Positions 18,813 to 29,675 are shown, counted from the stretch's first letter. The stretch is 64,000 nucleotides of DNA from Methylobacterium sp. 17Sr1-1 (GCF_003173775.1 NZ_CP029552.1:5273001-5337000), one strand, 5' to 3'. Notes: generated by a model not told the origin, from the letters alone. A program made the numbers and translations.

Positions 18813-19643
18813 TCAGTGCGTCTGCCGGCCCGGCTCGCCGGTCCCGGTCGGGTTGTGCCCCGGCTGGGCGTGTCCCGGCTGGCCTTGGCCAGGCTGGTTC
18901 TTGCGCAGCTCGTCCGAGGCGGCGTTGGCGGCCGCGACGGCGGCGTCCTGGGCCTGGTCGAGCGCAGTCTCGACGAACTGGCGGCCGCGCTCGGTCGCCT
19001 CGCGGGCGTAGCGCAGGCCCTGGTCGCGGACCTCGTCGGCGTAGGGGCCGACCGTCCGGTCCTCCTGGCGGGTGCGCGGCAGCAGCGCGCCGAGGAGCAT
19101 GCCGGCGGCGAGGCCGACGACGCCGACCAGCACCGGGTTCTCGGTGACGAAGCGCTCGACGGCGTTCTGCCCCTGCGCCAGCCGCTCGCTGCCGCGGTCG
19201 CGCAGGTCGGCATAACGCTGGGAGCTGGTCTCGATCCGGTCGCTGGCCCAGTCGCGGGCGCGGTCCAGCGTCTCCGAGCCGCGGCCGCCGACGGCGCCGT
19301 AGGCCTGGCTCGCCTGGGCGTGGGCGCGGTCGACCGCCTCGTTGGCGCCCTGCCGCAGCCGGTCGGCGGCGGCGTCGGCCTTGGCGCGCAGCTGGTCGGC
19401 GGTCTGGCTGATGCGCTCGCCGATGGCCGAGGCGGTGTCGCTCACCCGCTCGGAGGCCCCAGCAGCGGCGTCCTTCAGGGTGTCCTTCACCGTATGGCCG
19501 GCGTCGTGCGCCGCGGATTGCGCCGCGTCGAGATTCTGGCGGACGGTGTCGTGGTCCTGGTGCAGGTTGCGCTCGGGCCCGGTGGCGGGGGTGTGGGCCG
19601 AGGGTGCGCCCGGATTGGCCGGGTTGATGGTGTGCTCTGCCAT
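18813..19643 (-). CDS. ElaB/YqjD-like membrane-anchored stress protein
   Basis: A 276-residue, strongly charged and Ala-rich protein. Residues about 30-165 form a long amphipathic helical region with heptad-like repeats (DTASAIGERISQTADQLRAKADAAADRLRQ). One hydrophobic segment follows (ENPVLVGVVGLAAGMLLGALL), matching the C-terminal anchor of ElaB/YqjD proteins. The tail is Gly/Pro/Gln-rich (NQPGQGQPGHAQPGHNPTG). In E. coli such proteins bind the inner membrane and ribosomes in stationary phase; that role here is inference. It follows the three-gene membrane operon by about 100 bases. Confidence 0.65.
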   Translation of the reverse strand: MAEHTINPANPGAPSAHTPATGPERNLHQDHDTVRQNLDAAQSAAHDAGHTVKDTLKDAAAGASERVSDTASAIGERISQTADQLRAKADAAADRLRQGANEAVDRAHAQASQAYGAVGGRGSETLDRARDWASDRIETSSQRYADLRDRGSERLAQGQNAVERFVTENPVLVGVVGLAAGMLLGALLPRTRQEDRTVGPYADEVRDQGLRYAREATERGRQFVETALDQAQDAAVAAANAASDELRKNQPGQGQPGHAQPGHNPTGTGEPGRQTH

Positions 19644-19751
19644 GACTCGGGTACTCCCTGGCAGGCCTTGCGAGGGCGGGACTTGAGCCGTCGGGGCCTG
19701 CGACCAATCGAAGGTTCGAGAGGGGCGCCGGCCCTCGGGGCCGGCGCCGCC

Positions 19752-20150
19752 TTACATCCGCATGCCGCCGGCGACGCGGTCCGTGGCCGGGTGGGCGGTC
19801 GGCCGGTCGGGGTCGTAGACCCGGGCGGTCCCGGTATTCAGCACCGGCACGGCCTCCGCCCCGTTCATCGTGGCGTCGAGGTGCTGGCGGCGCTGCGTGT
19901 CCCGGGCGACGCGGTGGATGAGCCAGCCCACCCCGGCGACGATCAGCATGACCGGGACGGGGTTGCGCCGCACCGCCGCCAGCGCCCCGTCGTAGAGGCC
20001 GCTCATCGACGGGTTCTGCCGCACCGTGCCGAGCATCTCGTCGACGATGCTGGCCGGCGAGAGCCGGCCCTGGATCTGGTCGATGGTCCGGTCGAGCCGG
20101 GCCCGGGTCTCCTCGATGTCGTGTTCGAGCTCGTTGATCGACTGGGTCAT
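19752..20150 (-). CDS. DUF3618 domain membrane protein
   Basis: A 132-residue protein whose first 50 residues (SINELEHDIEETRARLDRTIDQIQGRLSP-like) are the DUF3618 signature. A hydrophobic segment follows (RNPVPVMLIVAGVGWLIH), then a disordered C-terminus. ATG 20150 overlaps the stop of the gene before it (ATGA), so translation is coupled. DUF3618 genes usually sit next to holin-X-like and ElaB-like genes, as here. Function unknown, probably envelope stress. Confidence 0.8.
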   Translation of the reverse strand: MTQSINELEHDIEETRARLDRTIDQIQGRLSPASIVDEMLGTVRQNPSMSGLYDGALAAVRRNPVPVMLIVAGVGWLIHRVARDTQRRQHLDATMNGAEAVPVLNTGTARVYDPDRPTAHPATDRVAGGMRM

Positions 20151-20572
20151 CCCGACACCCTCTCGGACAGGACCCTCGCATCCTGGCGCACCTGGCGCGT
20201 CGTGCGGGTCGGCGTCAGCGTGGACAGGGACATGGCGCTGCGGCCCCACAGGGCGAGCCCGATGCCGATCGCCAGGAAGACCGCCCCGACGATCAGGGCG
20301 GCGAGCGCCTCGGAATTGACCACCGTGGCGAGCCACTTCACCAGGGCGTCGGTGAGCACCAGGAGGGCGACGACGGCGAAGACCGCCGCCCCCACCATCA
20401 TGCCGAGCCCGAGGAACAGCGACCTCAGGTTGTTCGACATCTCGGTGCGGAAGAGGGCGATCTCCTTGCGGGCGAGGTCGGTGGTCTCGCGCAGGGCGTC
20501 GCCGAGGAGCCCCTGGATGCTCCCGGGGGCTCCGGTGCCGCCGATCGGGCGGCCGTCGGTGGGGTCGGCCAT
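20147..20572 (-). CDS. Phage holin family/Actinobacterial holin-X-like membrane protein
   Basis: A 141-residue protein of the group often annotated as phage holin family or DUF1469. The N-terminal half is a charged helix (LLGDALRETTDLARKEIALFRTEM). Two transmembrane segments follow (GLGMMVGAAVFAVVALLVLTDAL and ALAALIVGAVFLAIGIGLAL). It is not evidence of a prophage: the context is a chromosomal operon with DUF3618 and helical membrane proteins. It overlaps the DUF3618 gene by four bases. Confidence 0.8.
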   Translation of the reverse strand: MADPTDGRPIGGTGAPGSIQGLLGDALRETTDLARKEIALFRTEMSNNLRSLFLGLGMMVGAAVFAVVALLVLTDALVKWLATVVNSEALAALIVGAVFLAIGIGLALWGRSAMSLSTLTPTRTTRQVRQDARVLSERVSG

Positions 20573-20586
20573 CGCGGCTCCTCCCG

Positions 20587-21213
20587 TCAGGCCGAGTAGC
20601 GCGGGCCGGACGCGCCGGTCCGGTAGGGATCGGGCCGGGCGGTCTCCGGCTCGCTGTGGGCGCCCGGCACGTCCCGGTGGCGCGCGGCGTAGGGATCGTA
20701 CGAGGTGCCGCGCGCCCGATCGGCACCGACCTCAGGACCCCGCGCGAAGGCCTCGCGGCCGTCGAGAACGTGCGCGGGATGGGCCGAGGCGCGGATGAAG
20801 CGGGCGGCGAGGAAGCCGGTGAGGAAGGTCGCCACCGCGACGGCCGCCGGCCGGCGCCGGGCCACCGCCTCGATCTCGCCGTAGAAATCCTCGAAGCTGC
20901 GCTCGCGGATCGAGCCGGAGAGCTGCTCCAGGCCGTCGGCGGCACTGTCGAAGAACGCCTTCACGTTCGGCTGCTGGTCGAGCTTGCCGCCGGAATCGCG
21001 CAGGGCCTGGGCGAGGTCGGAGACCGACTGGGCGGCGTCGCCCTTGCGCCGGTCGACGTAGCCGTGGACCTGCTCGCGGGCCGACTCGACCAGGCTGAAG
21101 CCGCGCTCCATCGCGACGTCGCCGAGCTGGCGCACATCCGACCGCAGGTCGTTCCAATCCGCCGGGCGCTCTTCACCGGTCCGGTGCTGTCCGTTCTCGT
21201 AACCCGCGCTCAT
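20587..21213 (-). CDS. Membrane-anchored helical protein, first gene of the DUF3618 operon
   Basis: A 208-residue protein not assignable to a named family. It has an amphipathic helical N-terminal half (LRSDVRQLGDVAMERGFSLVESAREQVHGYVDRR), a single hydrophobic segment around residue 140 (RRPAAVAVATFLTGFLAARF), and a disordered Pro/Arg/Asp-rich tail. A GGAG site precedes ATG 21213. It starts a run of three tightly spaced genes (15-base gap, then ATGA overlap). Its layout parallels ElaB/YqjD proteins, so a role at the inner membrane is likely. Confidence 0.65.
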   Translation of the reverse strand: MSAGYENGQHRTGEERPADWNDLRSDVRQLGDVAMERGFSLVESAREQVHGYVDRRKGDAAQSVSDLAQALRDSGGKLDQQPNVKAFFDSAADGLEQLSGSIRERSFEDFYGEIEAVARRRPAAVAVATFLTGFLAARFIRASAHPAHVLDGREAFARGPEVGADRARGTSYDPYAARHRDVPGAHSEPETARPDPYRTGASGPRYSA

Positions 21214-21628
21214 CAGGCAACTCCGTTCTCGGCTGGCGCGGCCGGCAGGCCGGACCGGCCACCGCGCCGACCACATGCGACGATATTGCGGGTAACAGCA
21301 GCCAAGGCGCCCGGTTCCGGCCTGAACGAAGGTGGAATCGCGGCGGGATTCCTGTGGAGCGCCGGGCACAGCCCGAACGGGTACCAACCCCGCCCGATTC
21401 GCCGAAAGGGTTGACCAATTCGTGCGGATCGCGCTTGCTGCCGGTGCGTTTTCTCCGTCGGGGGCGGATGGACGCGGCGACGTTCCCGCTCCATTGGGTC
21501 CCCTGTCGACCACCACGCGGTCGGCAAGGGACCCGGGGTCATTAATTTTGCCGCATTTCCTTCGACGAACCGGTGTCCACGTCGTCGGAAAATGCTCTAG
21601 GTCCGTGAAGCCGGAGTCCATACCCGCC

Positions 21629-23047
21629 GTGTCACGCCTCATCATCGTGTCGAATCGCGTCGCCGTCCCGGAATCGGGCTCCAAGGCGGTCGCGGCCGGC
21701 GGGCTCGCCGTCGCCCTCAAGGAGGCGTTCACCGCCTACAAGGGGCTGTGGTTCGGCTGGAGCGGCAAGATCACCGACAACCCGTCCTCCGAGCCGGTCA
21801 TCGCCGACCGGGGGAGGGTGCAGTACGCGGTGATGGACCTCTCGCCCCAGGACCACCGCGAGTATTACAGCGGCTTCGCCAACCGGGCGCTCTGGCCGAT
21901 CATGCATTACCGCCTCGGCTTGGCGGCGTTCTCGCGGGCCGATTATGCCGGATACCAGCGCGTCAACCGGATCTTCGCCCAGGCGCTCGCCGGGCTGATC
22001 GAGCCCGGCGACCTGATCTGGGTCCACGACTACCACCTGATCCCCCTCGCCTCGGAGCTCCGGGGCCTCGGGGTCTCGAACCCGATCGGCTACTTCCACC
22101 ACATCCCGTGGCCGTCGGGCGAGGTGTTCAACACCCTGCCGGCCTCGACCGAGCTTTTGCGCGCGGTCTCCGACTACGACCTGATCGGCCTCCAGACCGA
22201 CAGCGACGTCCACAACCTCTCGCGCAACCTCGTCGACGAGCTGCGGGCGATCCCGCTCGGCGGCGGCTCGCTGATGGTCGACGGGCGCCGCACCCGCATC
22301 CGCAGCTTCCCGATCGGCATCGACGTCGACGGCTTCCGCCAGGCCGCCGAGCGCGCCGGCATGAACCGCACCGTGCGCGACACGGTGGCGGGCCTGCGCA
22401 CCCGCAAGCTCCTGATCGGCGTCGACCGGCTCGACTACTCGAAGGGCGTTCCGGAGCGCATGGAAGCGGTCGAGCGCTTCTTCGCCTCGAATCCCGACCA
22501 GCGCGGCAACGTCGTCTTCCTGCAGATCGCCCCGAAGTCGCGCACCGAGGTGCCCGAATACGAGCAGCTCAGCCGCGACGTGAACGAGGTCTTGGGCAAC
22601 ATCAACGGCTCGCTGGGCGAGCCGTCCTGGACACCGATCCAGTACGTCACCAAGGCCTATCCGCGGGCGGTGCTGGCCGGGCTCTACCGCGCGGCGCGGG
22701 TCGGCGTCGTCACGCCGATGCGCGACGGCATGAACCTCGTCGCCAAGGAATACGTCGCCGCCCAGAGCGAGGACGATCCGGGCGTGCTGGTGCTGTCGAA
22801 ATTCGCCGGCGCGGCCCGGCAGCTGCCCGAGGCGCTGCTGGTCAACCCCTACGACCGGTTCGAGGTGGCGGAGGCCATCCGCGCCGCCCTCTACATGCCC
22901 AAGGCCGAGCGCGTGGAGCGCTGGAAGCCGATGTTCGAGCGCATGGCGCGCGAGGACGTGGATTGGTGGGCGAGGAGCTATCTCGGCGAGTTGGAAGGTT
23001 TCCGCACGGTCGAACGCGAGCCGCCGGCGGCGGCGGAGGCGCGGTAA
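21629..23047 (+). CDS. otsA: Alpha,alpha-trehalose-phosphate synthase (UDP-forming)
   Basis: A 472-residue GT20 glycosyltransferase making trehalose-6-phosphate from UDP-glucose and glucose-6-phosphate for osmotic and desiccation protection. Visible motifs are [13 protein letters not shown] at the N-terminus, the acceptor-site [11 protein letters not shown] and YFHHIPWPS, the nucleotide-binding [14 protein letters not shown] and the donor-binding [14 protein letters not shown]. The GTG at 21629 puts the conserved SRLIIVSNR right after the start, with GGAG about 13 bases upstream; a GTG at 21605 is possible. No otsB phosphatase is in the window. Confidence 0.95.
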   Translation: MSRLIIVSNRVAVPESGSKAVAAGGLAVALKEAFTAYKGLWFGWSGKITDNPSSEPVIADRGRVQYAVMDLSPQDHREYYSGFANRALWPIMHYRLGLAAFSRADYAGYQRVNRIFAQALAGLIEPGDLIWVHDYHLIPLASELRGLGVSNPIGYFHHIPWPSGEVFNTLPASTELLRAVSDYDLIGLQTDSDVHNLSRNLVDELRAIPLGGGSLMVDGRRTRIRSFPIGIDVDGFRQAAERAGMNRTVRDTVAGLRTRKLLIGVDRLDYSKGVPERMEAVERFFASNPDQRGNVVFLQIAPKSRTEVPEYEQLSRDVNEVLGNINGSLGEPSWTPIQYVTKAYPRAVLAGLYRAARVGVVTPMRDGMNLVAKEYVAAQSEDDPGVLVLSKFAGAARQLPEALLVNPYDRFEVAEAIRAALYMPKAERVERWKPMFERMAREDVDWWARSYLGELEGFRTVEREPPAAAEAR

Positions 23048-23070
23048 GACTGAAGCGCGGGCGTCGCCCA

Positions 23071-23278
23071 CCCGAACCCTCCCCCCTCTGCGGGGGAGGG
23101 TGCCCTGCGAAGGCAGGGCGGGAGAGGGGACGCCGCTTCCGGAGAAGTCGCGGCCGTGATGACGGGCGCCGCCTGGATCAGCTTCGCGCTGCCCCTCTTG
23201 CGGGACTTCGTCCCGGCCCGCCCCCTGCTGACACAGGGGCCACCCTCCCCCGCTGCGGGGGGAGGGTTGATCCGCTGT
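23071..23278. repeat. Composite palindromic repeat, copy 1
   Basis: A roughly 200-base element that begins with the palindrome CCCTCCCCCC-TCTGC-GGGGGAGGG (23077-23100) and ends with a related one near 23252-23277. Inside are the stems GCCCTGC/GCAGGGC and CGGGAC/GTCCCG. The conserved middle (GGGAGAGGGGACGCCGC, then GGGCGCCGCCTGGATCAGC) recurs in the copy at 40936-41107. It sits between the convergent otsA and tetR genes. Confidence 0.7.
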
Positions 23279-23314
23279 GAACGTCGAGTTGTTTTCGTAG
23301 AACGTGGCGGTAAC

Positions 23315-23953
23315 CTAACCCGCCTGCGGCCCACCCCGCCCGGCCTTCAGCGCGCCCATCAGGAACCCGATCATCGCGTCGAGCGCCGGGACGAAATCCT
23401 CCGGGCACTGCACCACCAGCACCGGGTGGCAGAAGCGCACGATCGCCGTGTGGACGCAGCGCGCCGCCACCGCCGGATCCTCGACCGCGAACTCCCCCCT
23501 TGCGGTACCGTCGGCGATGACGCGTTCCAGCACGGCGGTGATCCGGTCGACGTGGTGGCGGCAGACGTCCCAGCTCTCGGACATCGCCGCCTCGATCATC
23601 TCGTGCATGCGCGGGTGACCGGTGAAGCGGCCGACGGCGTCGCGGTGCAGGAAGACGATGATCTCGCGCAGGCGGGCCTCGGCGGGAAGACCGGGCCGGT
23701 CGGCGAGGCCTGCGATCCGCGCCTCGACCTCGCCGATCAGGCGGGCGACCACCGCCTCGTTGATCGCCTTCTTCGAGTCGAAGAAGCGGTACACGTTGGC
23801 CGGGCTCATCCGCAGCGTCTTGGCGATGTCGGCCACCGTGGTCTTCTGGTAGCCGATCTCACGAAAGAAGCGCTCCGCCGTCGCCAGGATGCGGCAGCGG
23901 GTATTGGGCACCGTTTCCTCGACCGGAGAGGATGCGGACAGGGCAGGGATCAT
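23315..23953 (-). CDS. TetR family transcriptional regulator
   Basis: A 212-residue regulator with the TetR DNA-binding domain (RCRILATAERFFREIGYQKT, VADIAKTLRMSPANVYRFFDSKKAI) and a C-terminal domain of the kind that ends in a hydrophobic FLMGALKAG helix. It is convergent with otsA and followed on its upstream side by an unrelated small ORF. No adjacent efflux gene reveals its target. Confidence 0.85.
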   Translation of the reverse strand: MIPALSASSPVEETVPNTRCRILATAERFFREIGYQKTTVADIAKTLRMSPANVYRFFDSKKAINEAVVARLIGEVEARIAGLADRPGLPAEARLREIIVFLHRDAVGRFTGHPRMHEMIEAAMSESWDVCRHHVDRITAVLERVIADGTARGEFAVEDPAVAARCVHTAIVRFCHPVLVVQCPEDFVPALDAMIGFLMGALKAGRGGPQAG

Positions 23954-24048
23954 CCGCGAAGCCTATCGTGCCGATCACAGGTAGGTCAAAAGGCACCGGC
24001 GACCTTCGCGCGGGGTGTGGCATCTCTGCGTCACCCCGTGCCGCCTCG

Positions 24049-24246
24049 TCAGGAGCCGAACTGCGAACCCAGCCGCTCTAGATACTCGGCGAGATCGACG
24101 CCGCCGACCTTCTTGCCGTAGTCGAACCGCATGCCGGGCCGGATCGCCACGCTCTCGCGCAGGGTCGTCAGCGTGACCGGCCGGGTGCAGACCCAGGCTC
24201 CGTCACGGCGATGCTCGAAACAGTCCAGGATCTCGTGCCCGCCCAT
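24049..24246 (-). CDS. Small conserved-looking hypothetical protein (65 aa)
   Basis: A 65-residue protein from ATG 24246, which has GGAGGACGGAG directly upstream, a strong ribosome-binding site. The sequence (HEILDCFEHRRDGAWVCTRP, then PGMRFDYGKKVGGVDLAEYLERL) is not recognised. It has two Cys and no membrane segment. It is divergent from the glutathione peroxidase gene with about 200 bases between them. The ribosome-binding site and normal composition support it as real. Confidence 0.6.
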   Translation of the reverse strand: MGGHEILDCFEHRRDGAWVCTRPVTLTTLRESVAIRPGMRFDYGKKVGGVDLAEYLERLGSQFGS

Positions 24247-24450
24247 CTCCGTCCTCCCGGTCAATCCTGCCGGAACAACGTGACAGTCGCGGGGAAGTTC
24301 ACGGGAAGTTGCGTCCGATCATACGGCCAAGTCGCATGGCAAAGTCGCACGGCCATGAGCAAGCTTGAGCATACGCGACCGCTTGCGCCGTCCCCGGCAT
24401 CGGGGGACAATCGGGCGAGTTCCGCAAGAGAAAGCATCAAGAGGAAGATC

Positions 24451-25017
24451 ATGCCGGTCGTCCGCCGCGAGGCCCTTTGTCTGATCGCCGGGGCGCTCGC
24501 CCTGCCGGCCCGGGCCGCGCCGCTGCAGAGCGGTGCGACCGCCTCCGCCTTCGGCTTCGCGAAGCCGGAGGGCGGCACCCTGGCGTTGGCCGCGCATGCC
24601 GGGAAGCCGATCCTGGTGGTCAACACCGCCACCGCCTGCGGCTACGCCCCGCAATTCGCCGGCCTGCAGCAGCTCTGGACCCGGTTCGGCCCGCGCGGGC
24701 TGACGGTGATCGCGGTGCCCTCGCCGGAATTCGGGCATCAGGAGCCCCTCGACGGGGTGGCGATCGCCGAGGCCGCGCGCAAGAACCACGGCGTCACCTT
24801 CCCGGTGACCGCCAAGACCAGCGTGACCGGGCCGCAGGCGCATCCGTTCTACCGCTGGGCCGCCGCCGAGAAGCCGGCCGAGACCCCGCGCTGGAACTTC
24901 CACAAGTACCTCGTCGGCCGCGACGGCCACGTGTCCGCCGCCTTCGCGACGCCGGTCGAGCCGACCGATCCGCGAGTGATCGCGGCGATCGTCAGAGAGT
25001 TGGATGCGGTGGGGTGA
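24451..25017 (+). CDS. Exported glutathione peroxidase-like protein
   Basis: A 188-residue thiol peroxidase. Residues 1-23 form a Sec signal peptide (REALCLIAGALALPARAA). The peroxidatic Cys lies in NTATACGYAPQFAGLQQLW, and the Trp/Asn of the catalytic tetrad in RWNFHKYLVGRDG. It carries Cys rather than selenocysteine and is probably thioredoxin-linked in practice. ATG 24451 has AGAGGAAG upstream; the frame is open 5' of it without support. A periplasmic location suggests defence against external peroxides. Confidence 0.9.
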   Translation: MPVVRREALCLIAGALALPARAAPLQSGATASAFGFAKPEGGTLALAAHAGKPILVVNTATACGYAPQFAGLQQLWTRFGPRGLTVIAVPSPEFGHQEPLDGVAIAEAARKNHGVTFPVTAKTSVTGPQAHPFYRWAAAEKPAETPRWNFHKYLVGRDGHVSAAFATPVEPTDPRVIAAIVRELDAVG

Positions 25018-25059
25018 GGGCTGTCCGTCCATCGGAGTTTGCCACGACGGACGTGACAC

Positions 25060-25107
25060 CCTCCGGGTCATCCCGGGGCTCGCCGAAGGCGAGAACCCGG
25101 GACGACG
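25060..25107. repeat. Palindromic repeat with variable apical stem
   Basis: GTCATCCCGGGG and ACCCGGGACGAC enclose the perfect stem CTCGCC/GGCGAG (25079-25093). The copy at 37041-37078 has CTCGGC/GCCGAG at the same place. It lies between the convergent peroxidase and cysI genes. Confidence 0.7.
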
Positions 25108-25206
25108 CAGAGAGTTTGCTCGGGAGGCGCAGGCCCCCAGGAGCGGAGGTGCTGACGGGCCGGGTTGAGCCTGATGCCTGGAGCACCAGGCCCGTCGCAG
25201 ACCTGC

Positions 25207-27021
<1,815 letters not shown>

Positions 27022-27105
27022 GGGGGAGGTGTCCGTTCGGTCGCCGGGTACGGCGCGTAATCTACCGGCATCTCCAGCGCGCAACAGCGCCGGATGAGAC
27101 GCGGG

Positions 27106-27295
27106 ATCCCCTCTCCCGAGTGGGAGAGGGGTAGGGGCGATCGAAGATCGCGCAGGGTGGCGCGGCTTCAGGACGATCCACTAAACGTCAAGCTGCGCAG
27201 CTCGACGGTTCAGGGTCATTGCGGAGACCGAGCCACCCTCACGCGGGATCTTCGATCCCCACGGCCCCCCTCCCACACGGGAGAGGGGAGGCAGT
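27106..27295. repeat. Paired palindromic repeats between cysJ and cysI
   Basis: CCCTCTCCCGAGTGGGAGAGGG near 27112 and CCCTCCCACACGGGAGAGGG near 27274 bound a gene-free spacer with inner complementary segments (GATCGAAGATCGCGCAGGGTGGC-like and its partner near 27240). The outer parts resemble the flanks of the IS4-type element at 5384 and 6850. Confidence 0.65.
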
Positions 27296-27302
27296 GCGAG
27301 TC

Positions 27303-29075
27303 CTAGTACACGTCCTGCTGGTAGCGGTGGCCGCGCTCCAGGCCGGCGACGGCGGCTTCCGCAGCCGCGGCGTCGAGACCCTTCACGTCGGCGAAGGCCC
27401 GCACCAGCGCCGCCCGGACGTCCTTGGCCATCGCCTTGGCGTCGCCGCAGACGTAGAAGTGGGCGCCGCCGTCGAGCCAGGACACCAGCTCCCGGCGCTG
27501 CTCCCAGATCCGGTCCTGGACGTAGATCTTCTCGGGCTGGTCGCGGGAGAAGGCGACGTCGATGCGCTTGAGCGAGCCGTCCTCCAGGGCCTCCTGCCAT
27601 TCGAGCTGGTACAGGAAGTCGTGGGTGAAGTGGCGGTCGCCGAAGAACAGCCAGTTGCGGCCGGGCGCCTCGGTGGCGCGGCGCTCCTGCACGAAGGCGC
27701 GGAACGGCGCCACGCCGGTGCCGGGGCCGACCATGATGATGTCGGTGGCCGGATCCTTCGGCAGGCGGAAATGCTTGTTCGGCTTCACCCGCACCTTCAG
27801 CTTGGCGCCGCTGCGGATCCGGTCCGCCACGTGGACCGAGGCGACGCCGGTGCGCGCGCGGTCATGGGTGGTGTAGCGCACCGCCGCGATGGTCAGGTGG
27901 GCCTCGTCGCCGACCTCGGCCCGCGAGGAGGCGATCGAGTAGGCCCGCGGCGGCAGCGGCCGGGTGATGTCCGAGAGATGCTGCGCGGTCAGCTTCGCCG
28001 GGTAGGTCTCGATCAGGTCGATGAGGTGCCGGCCCTCGATCCAGGCCCGGACCTCGTTCGACTCGATCAGGCGGCGCGCCTCCTCGTGGCCGGTGGCCTT
28101 GACGAAGCGCTCGACCGTCGCGGCCGAGAGGGTGGTGATGTCGCGCTCGGCGAGCAGCGCCTGGCGTAAGGCGGAATCGCCCTCGAGGCCCGCGGCCTTC
28201 AGGATCTGGTCGACCAGGGCCGGATCGTTCTCGGGGTAGAGTTCGAGGGAATCGCCGGGCTCGTATGCCGGGGCCGCGTCCTCGAAGGCCAGCGCGAGGT
28301 GGATCGTCTCCTTGTCGGAGCGCGACGAGTTGAGATTGACGTGCTCGATCACCTCGACGGTGACCGGCTCGCGGCTGACCTCGGCGTCCTCATCGGCGGT
28401 GCTGCGGGCGAAATCCACCGCCACGACGTTGCCGGCCGGCTCGGCCGGAGCCAGCGCCTTGAGGGCGTCCTTGATCCAGGCGGCGGCCGGCTTGTCGAAG
28501 TCGAGGTCGCAATCGATCCGCGGCAGCACGCGCTTGCCGCCCAGCTCCTCGAACCGGGCGTCGAGGCGCTTCCCGATGGCGCAGAACTCCGCGTAGGAGG
28601 TGTCGCCGAGCGCCAGCACGCCGAACTCGACCCCGTCGAGGCGCGGCGCGCCCTCGCCCATGATCTCGCCATAGGCCCGCACGGCCCGGGCCGGCGGCTC
28701 GCCCTCGCCCCAGGTGGCGGCGATGACGACGAGGCGCTTCTCCTTCCCGAGCGCGGCCACGTCGAGGTCGGCGAAGTCGACGACCTTCGGCTTGAAGCCG
28801 CTCTTGCGCGCGAGCTTCGACACGTCGCCGGCGAGCTTCTCGGAGTTGCCGGACTCGCTGGCGAACACGATCGTCAGCGGCTCGGCGGCCCGCGGCGGGG
28901 CGGCCGGGGCCGGGGCCTCGGCGGCGGCCGTGCCGCCGGCGGCGTCGAGGCCGGCGAGGAAGCCCGCCAGCCACGCCCGCTGCAGGGCGGTCGTGGAGCC
29001 GAGGGCGGCGTCGAGATGGGCCCGCTCGGCGTCGCCGAAGGGAGCCGTGCGGGGAAGAAGCGCGGAGCGAGACAT
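27303..29075 (-). CDS. cysJ: NADPH-sulfite reductase flavoprotein (alpha) subunit
   Basis: A 590-residue diflavin reductase feeding electrons from NADPH to CysI. An N-terminal helical extension is followed by a flavodoxin domain at about 75-220 (IVFASESGNSEKLAG, LVVIAATWGEGEPP). The FAD domain contains RPLPPRAYSIASSR, and the NADPH domain contains MVGPGTGVAPFRAFVQER and FFGDRHFTHDFLY. The C-terminus is HRYQQDVY, the usual ending with an aromatic residue. The ATG at 29075 is chosen by homology; the ribosome-binding site is weak. It is probably cotranscribed with cysI. Confidence 0.93.
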   Translation of the reverse strand: MSRSALLPRTAPFGDAERAHLDAALGSTTALQRAWLAGFLAGLDAAGGTAAAEAPAPAAPPRAAEPLTIVFASESGNSEKLAGDVSKLARKSGFKPKVVDFADLDVAALGKEKRLVVIAATWGEGEPPARAVRAYGEIMGEGAPRLDGVEFGVLALGDTSYAEFCAIGKRLDARFEELGGKRVLPRIDCDLDFDKPAAAWIKDALKALAPAEPAGNVVAVDFARSTADEDAEVSREPVTVEVIEHVNLNSSRSDKETIHLALAFEDAAPAYEPGDSLELYPENDPALVDQILKAAGLEGDSALRQALLAERDITTLSAATVERFVKATGHEEARRLIESNEVRAWIEGRHLIDLIETYPAKLTAQHLSDITRPLPPRAYSIASSRAEVGDEAHLTIAAVRYTTHDRARTGVASVHVADRIRSGAKLKVRVKPNKHFRLPKDPATDIIMVGPGTGVAPFRAFVQERRATEAPGRNWLFFGDRHFTHDFLYQLEWQEALEDGSLKRIDVAFSRDQPEKIYVQDRIWEQRRELVSWLDGGAHFYVCGDAKAMAKDVRAALVRAFADVKGLDAAAAEAAVAGLERGHRYQQDVY

Positions 29076-29183
29076 GCCCGCACAGATGTGCCCGCGCCGC
29101 GTCGGAGTCAACCAAAATGTTCTTTTTGAAGAACGACCCCGCGAGAGAACATCATTATCGCCAGCGAGGCCGGAAGGAGAATA

Positions 29184-29675
29184 TTATTTTCCGCCGGCCG
29201 CGAGGGGCTGGACGAAGGGGGCCGTCGGAAGCGGCAGAGCGGTGGTGCTCTTCACCTTCTCCATGGCGAAGCGCGACGTCACGTTCTTCAGCGGCAGCAC
29301 CGCGATGAGGCGCTTGTAGAAGGCGTCGTAGGCCTGCATGTCCGCCACCACGACGCGGAGCATGTAATCCACGTCGCCGGCCATGCGGTAGAATTCCAGC
29401 ACCTCGGGCATCCCCGAGACGGTGGCGGCGAAGCGCTCCAGCCATTCGCGGGAATGGTCGCTGGTCTCGATCGAGACGAAGACCGTTAACCCTAGCCCCA
29501 GTTTCACCGGATCCAGCACCGCCACCCGGCGGTCGATCACCCCGTCCGCCTCGAGGCGCTGAATGCGCTTCCAGCAGGGGGTCTGCGACAGGCCGACGCG
29601 CTCCCCGATCTGGGCGATCGACAGGGTGGCGTCGTTCTGGAGCAGGGCGAGGATCTTCAAATCGATGGCATCCAC
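29184..29675 (-). CDS. Lrp/AsnC family transcriptional regulator
   Basis: A 163-residue regulator with the AsnC-type HTH (DAIDLKILALLQNDATLS, GERVGLSQTPCWKRIQRLEADGVI) and a RAM ligand-binding domain (YRMAGDVDYMLRVVV). It lies between the cysJI pair and the divergent cysHDN-cysTWA genes, so it is a good candidate for regulating sulfur assimilation, perhaps in response to a sulfur amino acid. That role is inferred from position only. Confidence 0.88.
   Translation of the reverse strand: MDAIDLKILALLQNDATLSIAQIGERVGLSQTPCWKRIQRLEADGVIDRRVAVLDPVKLGLGLTVFVSIETSDHSREWLERFAATVSGMPEVLEFYRMAGDVDYMLRVVVADMQAYDAFYKRLIAVLPLKNVTSRFAMEKVKSTTALPLPTAPFVQPLAAGGK

Noticed and set aside
20147..20572. Prophage, suggested by a holin-like gene
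   Set aside because: No integrase, capsid, tail or lysin genes are nearby; the family is a common chromosomal membrane protein next to DUF3618.
18444..20798. 784-codon plus-strand ORF over the DUF3618 group
   Set aside because: It runs antisense to four well-spaced genes with recognisable domains and has no motif of its own.
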